Assembly: GCA_002408085.1 (NCBI GenBank)
Contig: DHQL01000004.1
Span: 1-64,000, forward strand
Source of the DNA: Spirochaeta sp. UBA5339
GTDB lineage: Bacteria > Spirochaetota > Spirochaetia > DSM-2461
Length of the DNA: 64,000 nucleotides
Direction: 5' to 3'
Every line of letters starts with the position of its first letter. The stretch's first letter is position 1. Both the position numbers and the translations under genes were made by a program. Under the pieces are notes generated by a model that saw only the letters and a program-made list of their open reading frames with translations, did not search any database and had not been told where the DNA came from. This document shows positions 25,962-34,252 of the stretch, in pieces.

Positions 25962-26753
25962 TTACTTATGTGAATCTCTGCTCTCCCTCAGTCTGGAAGG
26001 GGGTATCTTCCAGTACCGGACATAGGCCTTGGTAAAGGAGCTGTGTTCCGCATAGCCGCAGGCCCGGGCAATTTCTCCCAGACTGTAGTCTGTAAATTCA
26101 CACAGTTCCTCAGCCCGTTTCATCCGGATTTGATCAAAGCAGCTGCGGGGAGAGCCGCCGGTGACACTGTGGAAAAGGCGTCTCAAATGAGGCACGCTGA
26201 ATCCGATTCTTTCGGAGATCTCCTTAATCGTAATACCGTGTTCCAGTTCAGAGGAGAACAGGGCTATGGCCTTTTCAACAATGTGTTTGTCCGTCTGATG
26301 CTGGCTGTTGAGTCTGTTTTCAAAACGGCTGCAGAACAGAAGGGCAAGGCGGTCGGCGCAGATTCTGGATTTCAGGTCATACAGGGGCCCCATTGAAGAG
26401 TATTCGGGGTAGAGTTCCCTGTAGAGATTACGGATATACAGGGCTTCCTCTTCCTTCAGGGTGAAGCCGAGGGATCTGCTGCCCTCTACTATCTCTGCCA
26501 GTTCCCTGCTGACCCGTGAAAAATGAAAGACCAGGATTTCGGCTCTCTGGTTTTTAATTCCTTCCCAGCCGTGGCGGCTGCCTGGAGGAAATATCCAAAG
26601 GGTGTTCTCTGTCAGTTGAGAATCTCCCGATTCAGGATAGGCAATTCTTATCCTTCCCTTCAGGACAGCCTGGATCTCCCAGGCCCCTCTCTGGTAAGTG
26701 GGGATCGGATTGCTGTAGTAGTCCCGGAGGCCGGAGTTCATATAGGTCAACAT
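25962..26753 (-). CDS. AraC-family regulator with cupin sensor
   Basis: This 263-residue protein has an N-terminal AraC cupin-like sensor (IPTYQRGAWEIQAVLKGRIRI, LWIFPPGSRHGWEG). Its C-terminal double helix-turn-helix reads ITIKEISERIGFSVPHLRRLFHSVTGGSPRSCF and IARACGYAEHSSFTKAYVRYWKIPPSRLRE. It would bind a sugar or sugar acid and activate transcription. It is divergent from the Gfo/Idh oxidoreductase gene at 26888 and lies just upstream of the YesN gene on the same strand, so it may govern the oxidoreductase and help control the importer. Confidence 0.9.
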   Translation of the reverse strand: MLTYMNSGLRDYYSNPIPTYQRGAWEIQAVLKGRIRIAYPESGDSQLTENTLWIFPPGSRHGWEGIKNQRAEILVFHFSRVSRELAEIVEGSRSLGFTLKEEEALYIRNLYRELYPEYSSMGPLYDLKSRICADRLALLFCSRFENRLNSQHQTDKHIVEKAIALFSSELEHGITIKEISERIGFSVPHLRRLFHSVTGGSPRSCFDQIRMKRAEELCEFTDYSLGEIARACGYAEHSSFTKAYVRYWKIPPSRLRESRDSHK

Positions 26754-26887
26754 AGAGTAATAATATCAGAAAAATGAGCGTTTTGGCAAAATTATAATTC
26801 ACTTACGGCAAAGACATATGCTTCGGCCCCTGCTAGGATGGACAAGTAAGTCCCGCTTATCGGGACCTGTTAAGGAGATTTCATCAA

Positions 26888-28219
26888 ATGTCAGAAATAA
26901 AAAAGAAGAAATATGTCATTATCGGTCTGGGCAGCCGCTCGGATATGTTTACAACAGCCATGCTGGATACCCATAAGGAGTACTGCACCCTTATGGCCCT
27001 CTGTGATACCAACCAGGGACGCATGGACTGGTGGAATAACTACTTCCAGGAAAAATACGGTACAGGCCCCTTTAAAACCTATGGCGCTGATGAATTTGAT
27101 CTGATGATCAAGGAACAGAAACCGGATGTGGTTATTGTAACCACCATGGACAGAGTTCATCACAAGTATATTTCCCGGGCCATGGAGCTGGGCTGCGATG
27201 TGGTTTCAGAAAAACCCATGACCATCGACGCAGAACGTAATCAGCAAATCTTTGACACCATTGAAAAAACCGGTAAAAACCTTACGGTCACATTCAACTA
27301 CCGCTACAGTCCCCGAAACTCAGTGGTCAAGAAACTTATTCAGAACGGCGAGATCGGTGATGTTATTTCTGTTCACTTTGAGTGGATGCTGAACACAAAG
27401 CACGGCGCCGACTATTTCCGCCGCTGGCACAGAGACAAGAAGAACAGCGGCGGTCTGATGGTTCATAAATCAACACACCACTTCGACCTGGTCAACTGGT
27501 GGCTCGATGATACTCCCAGTGAAGTATTCGGTATGGGACGGCTGGCTTTCTACGGTCTTGAAAATGCCGAAAACCGGGGAGTCAAAGAGCACTACACCCG
27601 TTGTAAGGACAATAAGTACGCCATGAAGGATCCCTTTGCCCTGAATCTTATGGACGGGGACAAACTCCAGGGCCTTTACGCCGACGTGGAAGACTATGAC
27701 GGCTATATCCGGGACCACTCGGTGTTCTCCCAGGGCATATCCATTGAGGACACCATGAGCGTTCTGGTCCGCTACAAGAGCAAGGCTACTCTGACCTACT
27801 CACTCAATGCCTTCTGCCCCTGCGAGGGATACAAGGTCAGCTTCAACGGAACTAAGGGACGCATTGAAATGGAGATCAACGAGGCTCCCTATGTATCGGG
27901 TTCCGCCTTTGACCAGAACAATCCCGACTTTAATATGAGCGATCTGGATTTTGAGTGTGAGGAGTTCTCAGAAAAGATCACTCTCCAGAAGCTCTGGGAG
28001 AAACCTGTTGAGGTTGAGTGGGAAAAAGGAAAGGGCGGCCACGGCGGAGGCGACAAGATTCTGCTGGATGATGTCTTTAAGGGCGGCAGCGATGACGATC
28101 TGAAAAGGGCGGCAGGTCCCATGGATGGTGCAAAGTCCATTATGGTGGGAATCGCAGCAAACAAGTCCTTTGAAACAGGGCAGCTTGTCAAAATTGACGA
28201 CCTTTTTAAACTGAGCTGA
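26888..28219 (+). CDS. Gfo/Idh/MocA-family oxidoreductase
   Basis: This 443-residue enzyme has an N-terminal Rossmann fold (YVIIGLGSRSDMFTTAML, an atypical nucleotide loop), then KPDVVIVTTMDRVHHKYISRAMELGCDVVSEKPMT with the family's EKP motif. It continues with a C-terminal dehydrogenase domain containing FRRWHRDKKNSGGLMVHKSTHHFDLVNWW. It is longer than the usual 330-380 residues because of C-terminal additions. It probably oxidises or reduces a sugar, inositol or glycan-derived substrate with NAD(P). The ATG has AAGGAGATTTCATCAA upstream. The AraC gene and the sugar importer next to it suggest a linked carbohydrate pathway (inference). A terminator follows. Confidence 0.9.
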   Translation: MSEIKKKKYVIIGLGSRSDMFTTAMLDTHKEYCTLMALCDTNQGRMDWWNNYFQEKYGTGPFKTYGADEFDLMIKEQKPDVVIVTTMDRVHHKYISRAMELGCDVVSEKPMTIDAERNQQIFDTIEKTGKNLTVTFNYRYSPRNSVVKKLIQNGEIGDVISVHFEWMLNTKHGADYFRRWHRDKKNSGGLMVHKSTHHFDLVNWWLDDTPSEVFGMGRLAFYGLENAENRGVKEHYTRCKDNKYAMKDPFALNLMDGDKLQGLYADVEDYDGYIRDHSVFSQGISIEDTMSVLVRYKSKATLTYSLNAFCPCEGYKVSFNGTKGRIEMEINEAPYVSGSAFDQNNPDFNMSDLDFECEEFSEKITLQKLWEKPVEVEWEKGKGGHGGGDKILLDDVFKGGSDDDLKRAAGPMDGAKSIMVGIAANKSFETGQLVKIDDLFKLS

Positions 28220-28235
28220 AAAGAAAAACTCAATC

Positions 28236-28259
28236 AGAGTGGAGTTTAGATTCCACTCT
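28236..28259 (+). terminator. Hairpin terminator after the Gfo/Idh gene
   Basis: AGAGTGGA and TCCACTCT form a perfect stem around eight bases, 16 bases after the stop. A short T/C-rich tract follows (GTTCCTCATT). Confidence 0.65.
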
Positions 28260-28272
28260 GTTCCTCATTAAG

Positions 28273-28310
28273 TGATGATTTTTGCATCAAGCATGGTGCA
28301 ATTTTCATCA
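28273..28310. promoter_or_regulatory. Upstream dyad, candidate sigma-54 activator site
   Basis: TGATGATTTTTGCA and TGCAATTTTCATCA form a 14-base inverted repeat (11 of 14 pairs) with a ten-base spacer. It lies about 90 bases upstream of the sigma-54-type promoter at 28399, the usual distance of an enhancer-binding protein site. The PrpR-type activator encoded at 36903 is the likely ligand. Confidence 0.65.
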
Positions 28311-28398
28311 TTTCTCTAACCGGAAAATCTTCTGGATTATATCATTTTAGAACACATTAATTATTCTGTCATATAGCTTTATTTCTTTTATGAGCTTG

Positions 28399-28415
28399 TT
28401 GGCACAGCTCTTGTA
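28399..28415 (+). promoter_or_regulatory. Sigma-54 (-24/-12) promoter
   Basis: TTGGCACAGCTCTTGTA fits the consensus YTGGCACGRNNNTTGCW with two mismatches (A for G, T for C at the -12 element). The GG and the TTG have correct spacing. The expected transcription start falls at about 28425, directly at the ATG of the DUF1537 kinase at 28427, so the message may be almost leaderless. No ribosome site is visible before that ATG. Confidence 0.7.
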
Positions 28416-28426
28416 ATATATCCAAC

Positions 28427-29701
28427 ATGGATATTGAGACCGTAATTATTGCAGATGACTTCACCGGTGCCGGAGACTCAAGCATAAATTTCTGCCATGC
28501 AGGGTATTCAGTATTCCTCCCCCTCAGGGTCAGGGAAGGGGATCTTAATATACATCCCGATGTTCTGGCCATTAATACCGAAACCAGGCTGGCCGATGAG
28601 TCGGAAGCCGCAGAACGGGTTCGTCTGGCCGCAAACAAGTGCAGAGAGCTTGGTGTCACCTCCTTCTATAAAAAGATTGATTCAACATTAAGAGGGAATA
28701 TCGAAGCGGAAGTAACGGCTTTGATGGAGACCGCAGAGTATCAGACAGCCCTTATCTGCCCGGCATCCCCGGATCTTGGAAGGACAGTAATTGACGGCCG
28801 ATGTCTGATCTATGGAAAACCAATAAATAAAACCGAGTCTGGAAAAGACCATCTGAATCCGGTGAAAAGCGCCTTTATCAAGGACCTCTTCAAATCTGCT
28901 GACAGCGGAAGTACCTATCAGTTTTCAATCGGGGAGATTGAAAAGGGCCGTGGGTACTTCAGAGCCAGAGTCAATGAACTGATGGAATCGGGTGTTCGCT
29001 ACATCCTCTGTGATGCTGAGAATCAGGATCATCTGAAAGTAATAGCCTCTCTTTACAGTGACCGAAGAGTCCTTCTGGTGGGCTCATCCGGACTGGCCGC
29101 TGCCATTACCGCCTCTATGGGGACTCCTGTACACCGTGATGACTCCGGAGTTTTTGATTCCGGGCAGATTCTTATACTCTCAGGCAGCAGAATGGATGTC
29201 AGCAGAAAGCAGATTAAATATCTGGCTGAAAAACGTGACTTTAATATTATGCCGGTTCCTGTTGCGGAGATCCTGGACAAGAACACTGCTGCTATTGACA
29301 GGTTTTTCATGAATCTTGAGACCATGGATACGGAGAAGCCGATGATCCTTGTTGCAGGAGATCACGACAGGGTTGAATCCGCTGACAAGGTGAAAGATAA
29401 CAGTGAAATCATTGCCGACTTACTGGCAGAGTCTGCTATCAGAGTCTGCAGACAGAGAGACATATCAGTGCTGATAATTATCGGCGGACATACGACATAC
29501 AAGACACTGAACAAAATAGATACTCAGGGAGTTCTGTATCAGGGGGAAATTATCCCGGGGACTCCCTACGGCAGGCTGATCCATGGTGATCCGGATCAAA
29601 GCCTTTCCCTTGTAACAAAGTCGGGAAGTTTTGGAGATGAGAATGCCCTGGTGGAAATTGTTGATTTTGTAAGACAGAGAATGCAGGAGAAGGGAGAATG
29701 A
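28427..29701 (+). CDS. Four-carbon acid sugar kinase (DUF1537, DtnK/OtnK-like)
   Basis: This 424-residue kinase has the DUF1537 N-terminal hallmark IIADDFTGAGDSSINF, then FYKKIDSTLRGNIEAEV (K-x-D-S-T-x-R-G-N) and a C-terminal nucleotide-binding region. Family members phosphorylate D-threonate, D-erythronate, 3-oxotetronates and similar four-carbon acids. With the PdxA2-like gene two places downstream it recalls the known kinase-PdxA2 route to dihydroxyacetone phosphate; the exact substrate is not fixed. The start sits at the expected sigma-54 transcript start with no Shine-Dalgarno. The stop overlaps the Fe-ADH start (ATGA). First gene of an eight-gene operon. Confidence 0.9.
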   Translation: MDIETVIIADDFTGAGDSSINFCHAGYSVFLPLRVREGDLNIHPDVLAINTETRLADESEAAERVRLAANKCRELGVTSFYKKIDSTLRGNIEAEVTALMETAEYQTALICPASPDLGRTVIDGRCLIYGKPINKTESGKDHLNPVKSAFIKDLFKSADSGSTYQFSIGEIEKGRGYFRARVNELMESGVRYILCDAENQDHLKVIASLYSDRRVLLVGSSGLAAAITASMGTPVHRDDSGVFDSGQILILSGSRMDVSRKQIKYLAEKRDFNIMPVPVAEILDKNTAAIDRFFMNLETMDTEKPMILVAGDHDRVESADKVKDNSEIIADLLAESAIRVCRQRDISVLIIIGGHTTYKTLNKIDTQGVLYQGEIIPGTPYGRLIHGDPDQSLSLVTKSGSFGDENALVEIVDFVRQRMQEKGE

Positions 29702-30828
29702 AAGAATTCGGATTTTTGGCACCGGGTAAGGTTATTTTCGGAGCAGGAACCACAAAACGGATTTCCGAGGTTCTGACCGAGGGCGATGGAGTTATTCTTC
29801 TTCTCACAGACAAGGGGATAGAGGGAACCGGATTGGCCGCAGATGTGGCCGGATTAATTGAAGCCTCCGGACACAGGGTTTTTACCTTTGCCGATGTTCC
29901 GGCAGAACCCTATCTTGAGGATGTGGACAGGGTTTATACCGCCCTGACCGGGTCGAAGGTTGTTCAGATTGTTGCCCTCGGCGGTGGCAGTGTAATGGAT
30001 ACGGCCAAACTCCTTTCCATTCAGTTTTCAACTGGAGAGAGTGTAAACTCCTTAAGAGAAAATCCTCCCTCCCGAAGAGGGGTTCCCATGGTTATGATTC
30101 CCACTACTGCGGGAACAGGTTCCGAGTCGACTCCCAACTCCATTATCGCCCTGAAGAAAGAGCAGACAAAGACGGCTGTTATCAGCCCCTGGTTCCTTCC
30201 GGATGCGGTTATTCTGGATCCTGAGAATACCCGGTCCCTTCCGGCAAAGCTGACCGCTGCAGGGGGCCTGGATACCCTCTGCCATCTGATGGAGTGCTAT
30301 GTTTCAGCAAAACGGAATCCTCACAGCGATATGATGGCCGAGAGGGGGATGGAGCTGGCCTTTTCAAGCCTGACAAGGGCCTTTCACCATGGTGATGATA
30401 TGGAGGCCCGGGGGAATATGCTGCTGGCTTCCTATTACGGAGGAGCCTGTATCGCCTCTTCGGGAACCATGGCAATCCACGGCATGTCCTATCCCCTGGG
30501 AGGCAAGTTCAGGGTTCCCCACGGGGTTTCCAATGCGATCCTTCTGGAGCCCGTATTCCGTTATATCAGCAGTTCCATTGAAGATCTTCTTCCCCGGATA
30601 GCCGATTGTGCCGGTCTGGGCATCAATGGCGGTGGAAAAGTTATGGATCTTCTAAAGTCCATGGTTCAGGAACTGGGCATTCCCTCCACTATGAGTGTCT
30701 TCGGAGTTGCCGAGGCTGATCTGAACTATATGGTTGAAAGTGCCTATGGCAACAGACGGCTGATGGACAATACCCCGATGGATCTGTCGAAAGAGGATAT
30801 ACGCAGAATCTATATGGAGGTCCTCTGA
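29698..30828 (+). CDS. Iron-containing alcohol dehydrogenase
   Basis: This 376-residue group III dehydrogenase has the NAD-binding loop ALGGGSVMDTAK, the cap sequence MIPTTAGTGSEST, the metal Asp and His in AGGLDTLCHLMECYVS, and His ligands in MAIHGMSYPLGGKFRVPHGVSNAILL. In most relatives the second site reads HxxxHPLG; here it reads HGMSYPLG, so a usually conserved non-ligand His is Tyr. It probably interconverts a hydroxy and an oxo intermediate of the pathway. Translation is coupled on both sides: ATGA overlap with the kinase and TGATG with the PdxA-like gene. Confidence 0.9.
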   Translation: MKEFGFLAPGKVIFGAGTTKRISEVLTEGDGVILLLTDKGIEGTGLAADVAGLIEASGHRVFTFADVPAEPYLEDVDRVYTALTGSKVVQIVALGGGSVMDTAKLLSIQFSTGESVNSLRENPPSRRGVPMVMIPTTAGTGSESTPNSIIALKKEQTKTAVISPWFLPDAVILDPENTRSLPAKLTAAGGLDTLCHLMECYVSAKRNPHSDMMAERGMELAFSSLTRAFHHGDDMEARGNMLLASYYGGACIASSGTMAIHGMSYPLGGKFRVPHGVSNAILLEPVFRYISSSIEDLLPRIADCAGLGINGGGKVMDLLKSMVQELGIPSTMSVFGVAEADLNYMVESAYGNRRLMDNTPMDLSKEDIRRIYMEVL

Positions 30829-31856
30829 TGAATCGGCCGGTTATCGGTATCTCCATGGGCGATCCTGCGGGGATAGGGCCTGAAATCATTGTCAAAGCCC
30901 TGACCAGGGAGAGTGTATGGAGTCAGTGCTGTCCTGTTGTCGTTGGTGATGCCCGTGTAATGGAACAGGCTGTCCGTTTTCTAAAATCAGATCTGGCTGT
31001 TGAAAAAATCACTGAACCGGAGCAGGCAGATCCCGGCCGCAAGGCCGTCTATGTCTATGATCTGGCAAATGCCGATCCTGCAGATTTTACTCTCGGAGAA
31101 GTCTCTGTAACAGGCGGAACTGCGGCTTACAGGGCTGTTGAAAAGGTTATTGAACTGGCCATGAAGGGGGCAGTTGCCGCAACAGTAACCGCCCCCATAA
31201 ATAAAGAGGCCATCAACAGGGCCGGATTCAAGTATTCAGGTCATACCGAGATCTATGCCCACTATACGGGAACCTCCGACTACGCCATGATGCTGGCCCA
31301 TGAGGATTTCCGGGTGATTCATGTATCAACACATGTCTCTCTGAGAGAGGCCTGTGACCGGGTCTCCAGGAAGAGGATCCTGGATGTAATCAGTCTGGCA
31401 GATGAGAATCTGAAAAAGATGGGACTTCCCCATCCCCGGATTGCCGTCGCCGGGCTGAACCCCCACGCCGGTGAGAACGGCCTTTTCGGCCGTGAGGAGA
31501 TCGAGGAGATTGCCCCCGCCGTTGAAACAGCAAAGCTGGCCGGAATCGATGCCTCAGGCCCCTTCCCGCCGGACACGATATTCTCCATGGCAAAGGGCGG
31601 AATGTACGACATCGTTGTGGTTATGTATCACGATCAGGGGCATATCCCTCTGAAACTGACAGGTTTTATATATGACCGGGAGGCCGGTAAATGGCAGGAT
31701 GTTTCGGGGGTAAATATAACCCTGGGTCTTCCGATTATCCGCACTTCCGTGGATCACGGAACGGCCTTTGATCAGGCGGGGAAAGGAACGGCAAGCAGTG
31801 CCAGTATGGTCAACGCCATTGAGTATGCAGTTAAGCTGGGAGGATTTATAAAATGA
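30828..31856 (+). CDS. PdxA2-like 4-phospho-sugar-acid dehydrogenase
   Basis: This 342-residue protein belongs to the PdxA family: GISMGDPAGIGPEIIVKAL, AATVTAPINKEAINRAGFKYSGHTE with the metal-site His, HVSLREACDRV, AGLNPHAGENGLFGREE, and YHDQGHIPLKL. In a housekeeping setting PdxA oxidises 4-phosphohydroxy-threonine for pyridoxal phosphate. Next to a DUF1537 kinase the PdxA2 branch oxidatively decarboxylates D-threonate- or D-erythronate-4-phosphate to dihydroxyacetone phosphate, which is the preferred reading here. Start and stop overlap the neighbours. Confidence 0.9.
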   Translation: MNRPVIGISMGDPAGIGPEIIVKALTRESVWSQCCPVVVGDARVMEQAVRFLKSDLAVEKITEPEQADPGRKAVYVYDLANADPADFTLGEVSVTGGTAAYRAVEKVIELAMKGAVAATVTAPINKEAINRAGFKYSGHTEIYAHYTGTSDYAMMLAHEDFRVIHVSTHVSLREACDRVSRKRILDVISLADENLKKMGLPHPRIAVAGLNPHAGENGLFGREEIEEIAPAVETAKLAGIDASGPFPPDTIFSMAKGGMYDIVVVMYHDQGHIPLKLTGFIYDREAGKWQDVSGVNITLGLPIIRTSVDHGTAFDQAGKGTASSASMVNAIEYAVKLGGFIK

Positions 31857-32731
31857 GCGAAACTTATGCAGCATTGATCACCTCATACAATGGGGATGAG
31901 ACAATCAATTTTGACAACACAAGACTGCAGATACAGAGACAGATTTCCAACGGAAATCATATCCTCTGCTGCGGTACAAACGGAGACTTTTCAAGCCTTC
32001 TGACCGGGGAAAAAAAGAGGCTGGTGGAGATCAGCGTGGAAGAGGCGGAAGGGAAATCCGAAGTTATTGCCAATGCGGGATGCCCCTCCACATTTCAGAC
32101 CCTCAGACTGGCCGGCGAATTTGCATCCATCGGTGTTGATGCGGTTGCCGTAATAACGCCCTACTTTATCTCCTGTACCCAGGACGGACTCTATGAGCAC
32201 TATATGAGACTGGCCGATTCCATCAGCGTTCCCGTCTACATCTATGATATTCCCGCCAGGACTCAAAACGGCATCCTTCCGGAAACGGTGGAAAAGCTTG
32301 CCTCCCACGAGAATATTGCAGGGATAAAAGACAGCAGCGGCAAGGTTGAGCATCTGGAAGCCTACTGCGCTATGGCTGATGACAATTTCAGGGTCTACTG
32401 CGGAACCGACTCCCTTATCCTTCATGGACTGAAGTCCGGTTCCTCGGGCTGTGTCTCGGGACTGGCCAATATCGTTCCGGACTGGGTAAACAGCATTGTC
32501 CGGAACTTCGATCTGGATAATCAGGAGGAGGCGGAACAGATTCAGAAAAAGCTGCTGGATTTCAGAACAGAGCTCTATACCCTGGGTTATGGTCCGGCTC
32601 TGGTGAAGCGTTCGGTATATGTAATGGACCCGTCGGTGGGGAATAACAGAATGCCCTCTCTGGTTCCGGGACAGGAGCTGGATTCACAGATATCCGCCCT
32701 TCTGGACAAGTACGATATCAGTTACAGATAG
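31853..32731 (+). CDS. DapA-family aldolase/synthase
   Basis: This 292-residue protein has the dihydrodipicolinate synthase barrel: CCGTNGDFSSLLTGEK for the GTTGE-like loop, VDAVAVITPYF, the YDIPARTQ tyrosine motif, and the Schiff-base Lys in NIAGIKDSSG. In place of the lysine-pathway GTTGE it has GTNGDF, which points to a catabolic pyruvate aldolase or keto-deoxy-acid lyase, not to true DapA. It would split or join a keto acid from this pathway. Overlaps the PdxA-like gene by four bases. Confidence 0.9.
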   Translation: MSETYAALITSYNGDETINFDNTRLQIQRQISNGNHILCCGTNGDFSSLLTGEKKRLVEISVEEAEGKSEVIANAGCPSTFQTLRLAGEFASIGVDAVAVITPYFISCTQDGLYEHYMRLADSISVPVYIYDIPARTQNGILPETVEKLASHENIAGIKDSSGKVEHLEAYCAMADDNFRVYCGTDSLILHGLKSGSSGCVSGLANIVPDWVNSIVRNFDLDNQEEAEQIQKKLLDFRTELYTLGYGPALVKRSVYVMDPSVGNNRMPSLVPGQELDSQISALLDKYDISYR

Positions 32732-32788
32732 TCTGAGATGAAGAACATCTGAAAAGGTGAAATGCAGATGTTGCAAAAGGAGAAAAAA

Positions 32789-33769
32789 TTGAAAGTTGTA
32801 GTCAGTCACAGTCTGGCAGAGCCGGCTATGGACTATCTGAGAAGCCGGGTGGATGAAGTGGTCATTACAAAGGGCGGCGGCCGGGATGAGCTCCTTCCCG
32901 AGCTTGAAGACGCTGACGGTGTTATTGTCCGTATCGGCAGCATAACCGGCGAGATGATGAACCGGTGTCCCCGCCTGAAGGTCATCGGCAGATCGGGAGT
33001 CGGATACGATGATATTGATGTTCCCGCGGCTTCGTCCCTCGGGATTCCGGTAACAATAACGCCTGGTGGAAACGCCAGGGCCGTAGCGGAGCATACCTTC
33101 ACTCTTATTCTGGCGGCGGCCAAGAATCTGGTTGCAATGGATGGGGCCACAAGAAAAGGTGACTTTTCCATTCGCACCAGCAGGACCAGTATGGAGCTAT
33201 ATGGCAAGAACCTCTTTCTCATGGGCTTCGGCTATATAGGAAAGCTGGTAGCCGGATATGCCGCGGCATTCGGCATGACAGTTTCAGTCTATGATCCCTT
33301 TGTCCCTGCTCAGAGTGTGGAAGACATGGGATACAGATCTGTCTCTCATATTCCCGAAGGTATGAACAGGGCCGATGTGGTCTCTCTCCATCTGCCGCTG
33401 ACAGAGGAGACGGAAAACCTCTTTTCCCGGGAGTATTTCTCTCTGATGAAAAAAAGAAGCATCCTGGTGAACTGTGCCAGGGGCGGAATTGTTGATGAGG
33501 CAGCCCTGAAGGAAGCCCTGGACAGTGAGGATATCTATGGTGCGGGACTGGATGTATTTACAATTGAGCCCCCTCCTGCTGATCTTGCAGTTCTCAGTTC
33601 CAGAAACCTGACGGTATCACCCCATAATGCCTCACTTACAGAGGAGGCTGTTCTGTCTGTCCACCGGATGTGCGCGGAAAGCATTGTGTCCGTTCTGAAT
33701 GGAACAAGATGGGATAAGGTGGCGGATGCCAGTGTATACGACCATGAAAAGTGGAGGACCCCGGTATGA
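32789..33769 (+). CDS. D-isomer-specific 2-hydroxyacid dehydrogenase
   Basis: This 326-residue enzyme has the family layout: a catalytic domain, then the NAD fold LFLMGFGYIGKLVAGYAAAFGMTVSVYDP, VVSLHLPLTEETENLF, and LVNCARGGIVDEAALKEAL with the catalytic Arg, then LDVFTIEPPP and SPHNAS with the catalytic His. It reduces a 2-keto acid or oxidises a D-2-hydroxy acid, or acts as a phosphoglycerate dehydrogenase-like enzyme. Two starts compete: ATG 32762 with AAAGGTG, and TTG 32789 with AAAGGAG six bases upstream. The TTG is preferred because its ribosome site is perfect and the family starts there. Confidence 0.85.
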   Translation: MKVVVSHSLAEPAMDYLRSRVDEVVITKGGGRDELLPELEDADGVIVRIGSITGEMMNRCPRLKVIGRSGVGYDDIDVPAASSLGIPVTITPGGNARAVAEHTFTLILAAAKNLVAMDGATRKGDFSIRTSRTSMELYGKNLFLMGFGYIGKLVAGYAAAFGMTVSVYDPFVPAQSVEDMGYRSVSHIPEGMNRADVVSLHLPLTEETENLFSREYFSLMKKRSILVNCARGGIVDEAALKEALDSEDIYGAGLDVFTIEPPPADLAVLSSRNLTVSPHNASLTEEAVLSVHRMCAESIVSVLNGTRWDKVADASVYDHEKWRTPV

Positions 33770-34242
33770 TGAAAAAAGGTTTTAAGGATATCTACACAGG
33801 ACTTGTTCTGTTTGCTGCATCACTGTTGATGTTCTTTTATGTGATTCCTCATCATATAAAGGCCTATACCGTATATGGACTGCCTCCCTCTTTCTTTCCG
33901 AAGGTCATTACCGTTGCCCTGGGTGTCTTCTCATTTATTCTGATTATCTCCGGCCTGCGTCAGGGCGGAAAAGAGGCATTCAGCCTTGAAGCAATAAAGG
34001 AGCATTTCAGGTCCATTGACGGAAGACCCGCAAGAAACGTTCTGATGATTTTCGGCATTGCCATTCTCTACTATATCGGTCTGGCAACTATCGGTTTCAT
34101 CATCTCTACCCCCATTATAATCTTCCTCCTGGGAATAGCATTCCGTTGGAAGAGGTATGTCATCCTGATTCTGATTTCCGGTTTGACAACCACTGTGTTG
34201 TATCTGATTTTCGGCGTTGTACTTGGCAGTCCCCTGCCCTGA
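33766..34242 (+). CDS. tctB: TctB-type small subunit of a TTT importer
   Basis: This 158-residue membrane protein has four helices (IYTGLVLFAASLLMFFYVIP at the start, and three in the second half ending LTTTVLYLIFGVVLGSPLP), the TctB pattern of tripartite tricarboxylate transporters. It supports the TctA channel encoded next. The ATG at 33766 has GGAGG seven bases upstream and overlaps the stop of the dehydrogenase gene. A GTG at 33751 is in frame but overlaps that gene more. Confidence 0.85.
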   Translation: MMKKGFKDIYTGLVLFAASLLMFFYVIPHHIKAYTVYGLPPSFFPKVITVALGVFSFILIISGLRQGGKEAFSLEAIKEHFRSIDGRPARNVLMIFGIAILYYIGLATIGFIISTPIIIFLLGIAFRWKRYVILILISGLTTTVLYLIFGVVLGSPLP

Positions 34243-34252
34243 GGAGTGAATT

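Noticed and set aside
30828..31856. Housekeeping pdxA for vitamin B6 synthesis
   Set aside because: The protein could do this, but its overlap with a DUF1537 kinase pathway and the TTT importer favours the PdxA2 catabolic branch.
31853..32731. Lysine-pathway dapA
   Set aside because: The GTTGE substrate loop reads GTNGDF, and the gene is inside a catabolic operon, not with lysine genes.
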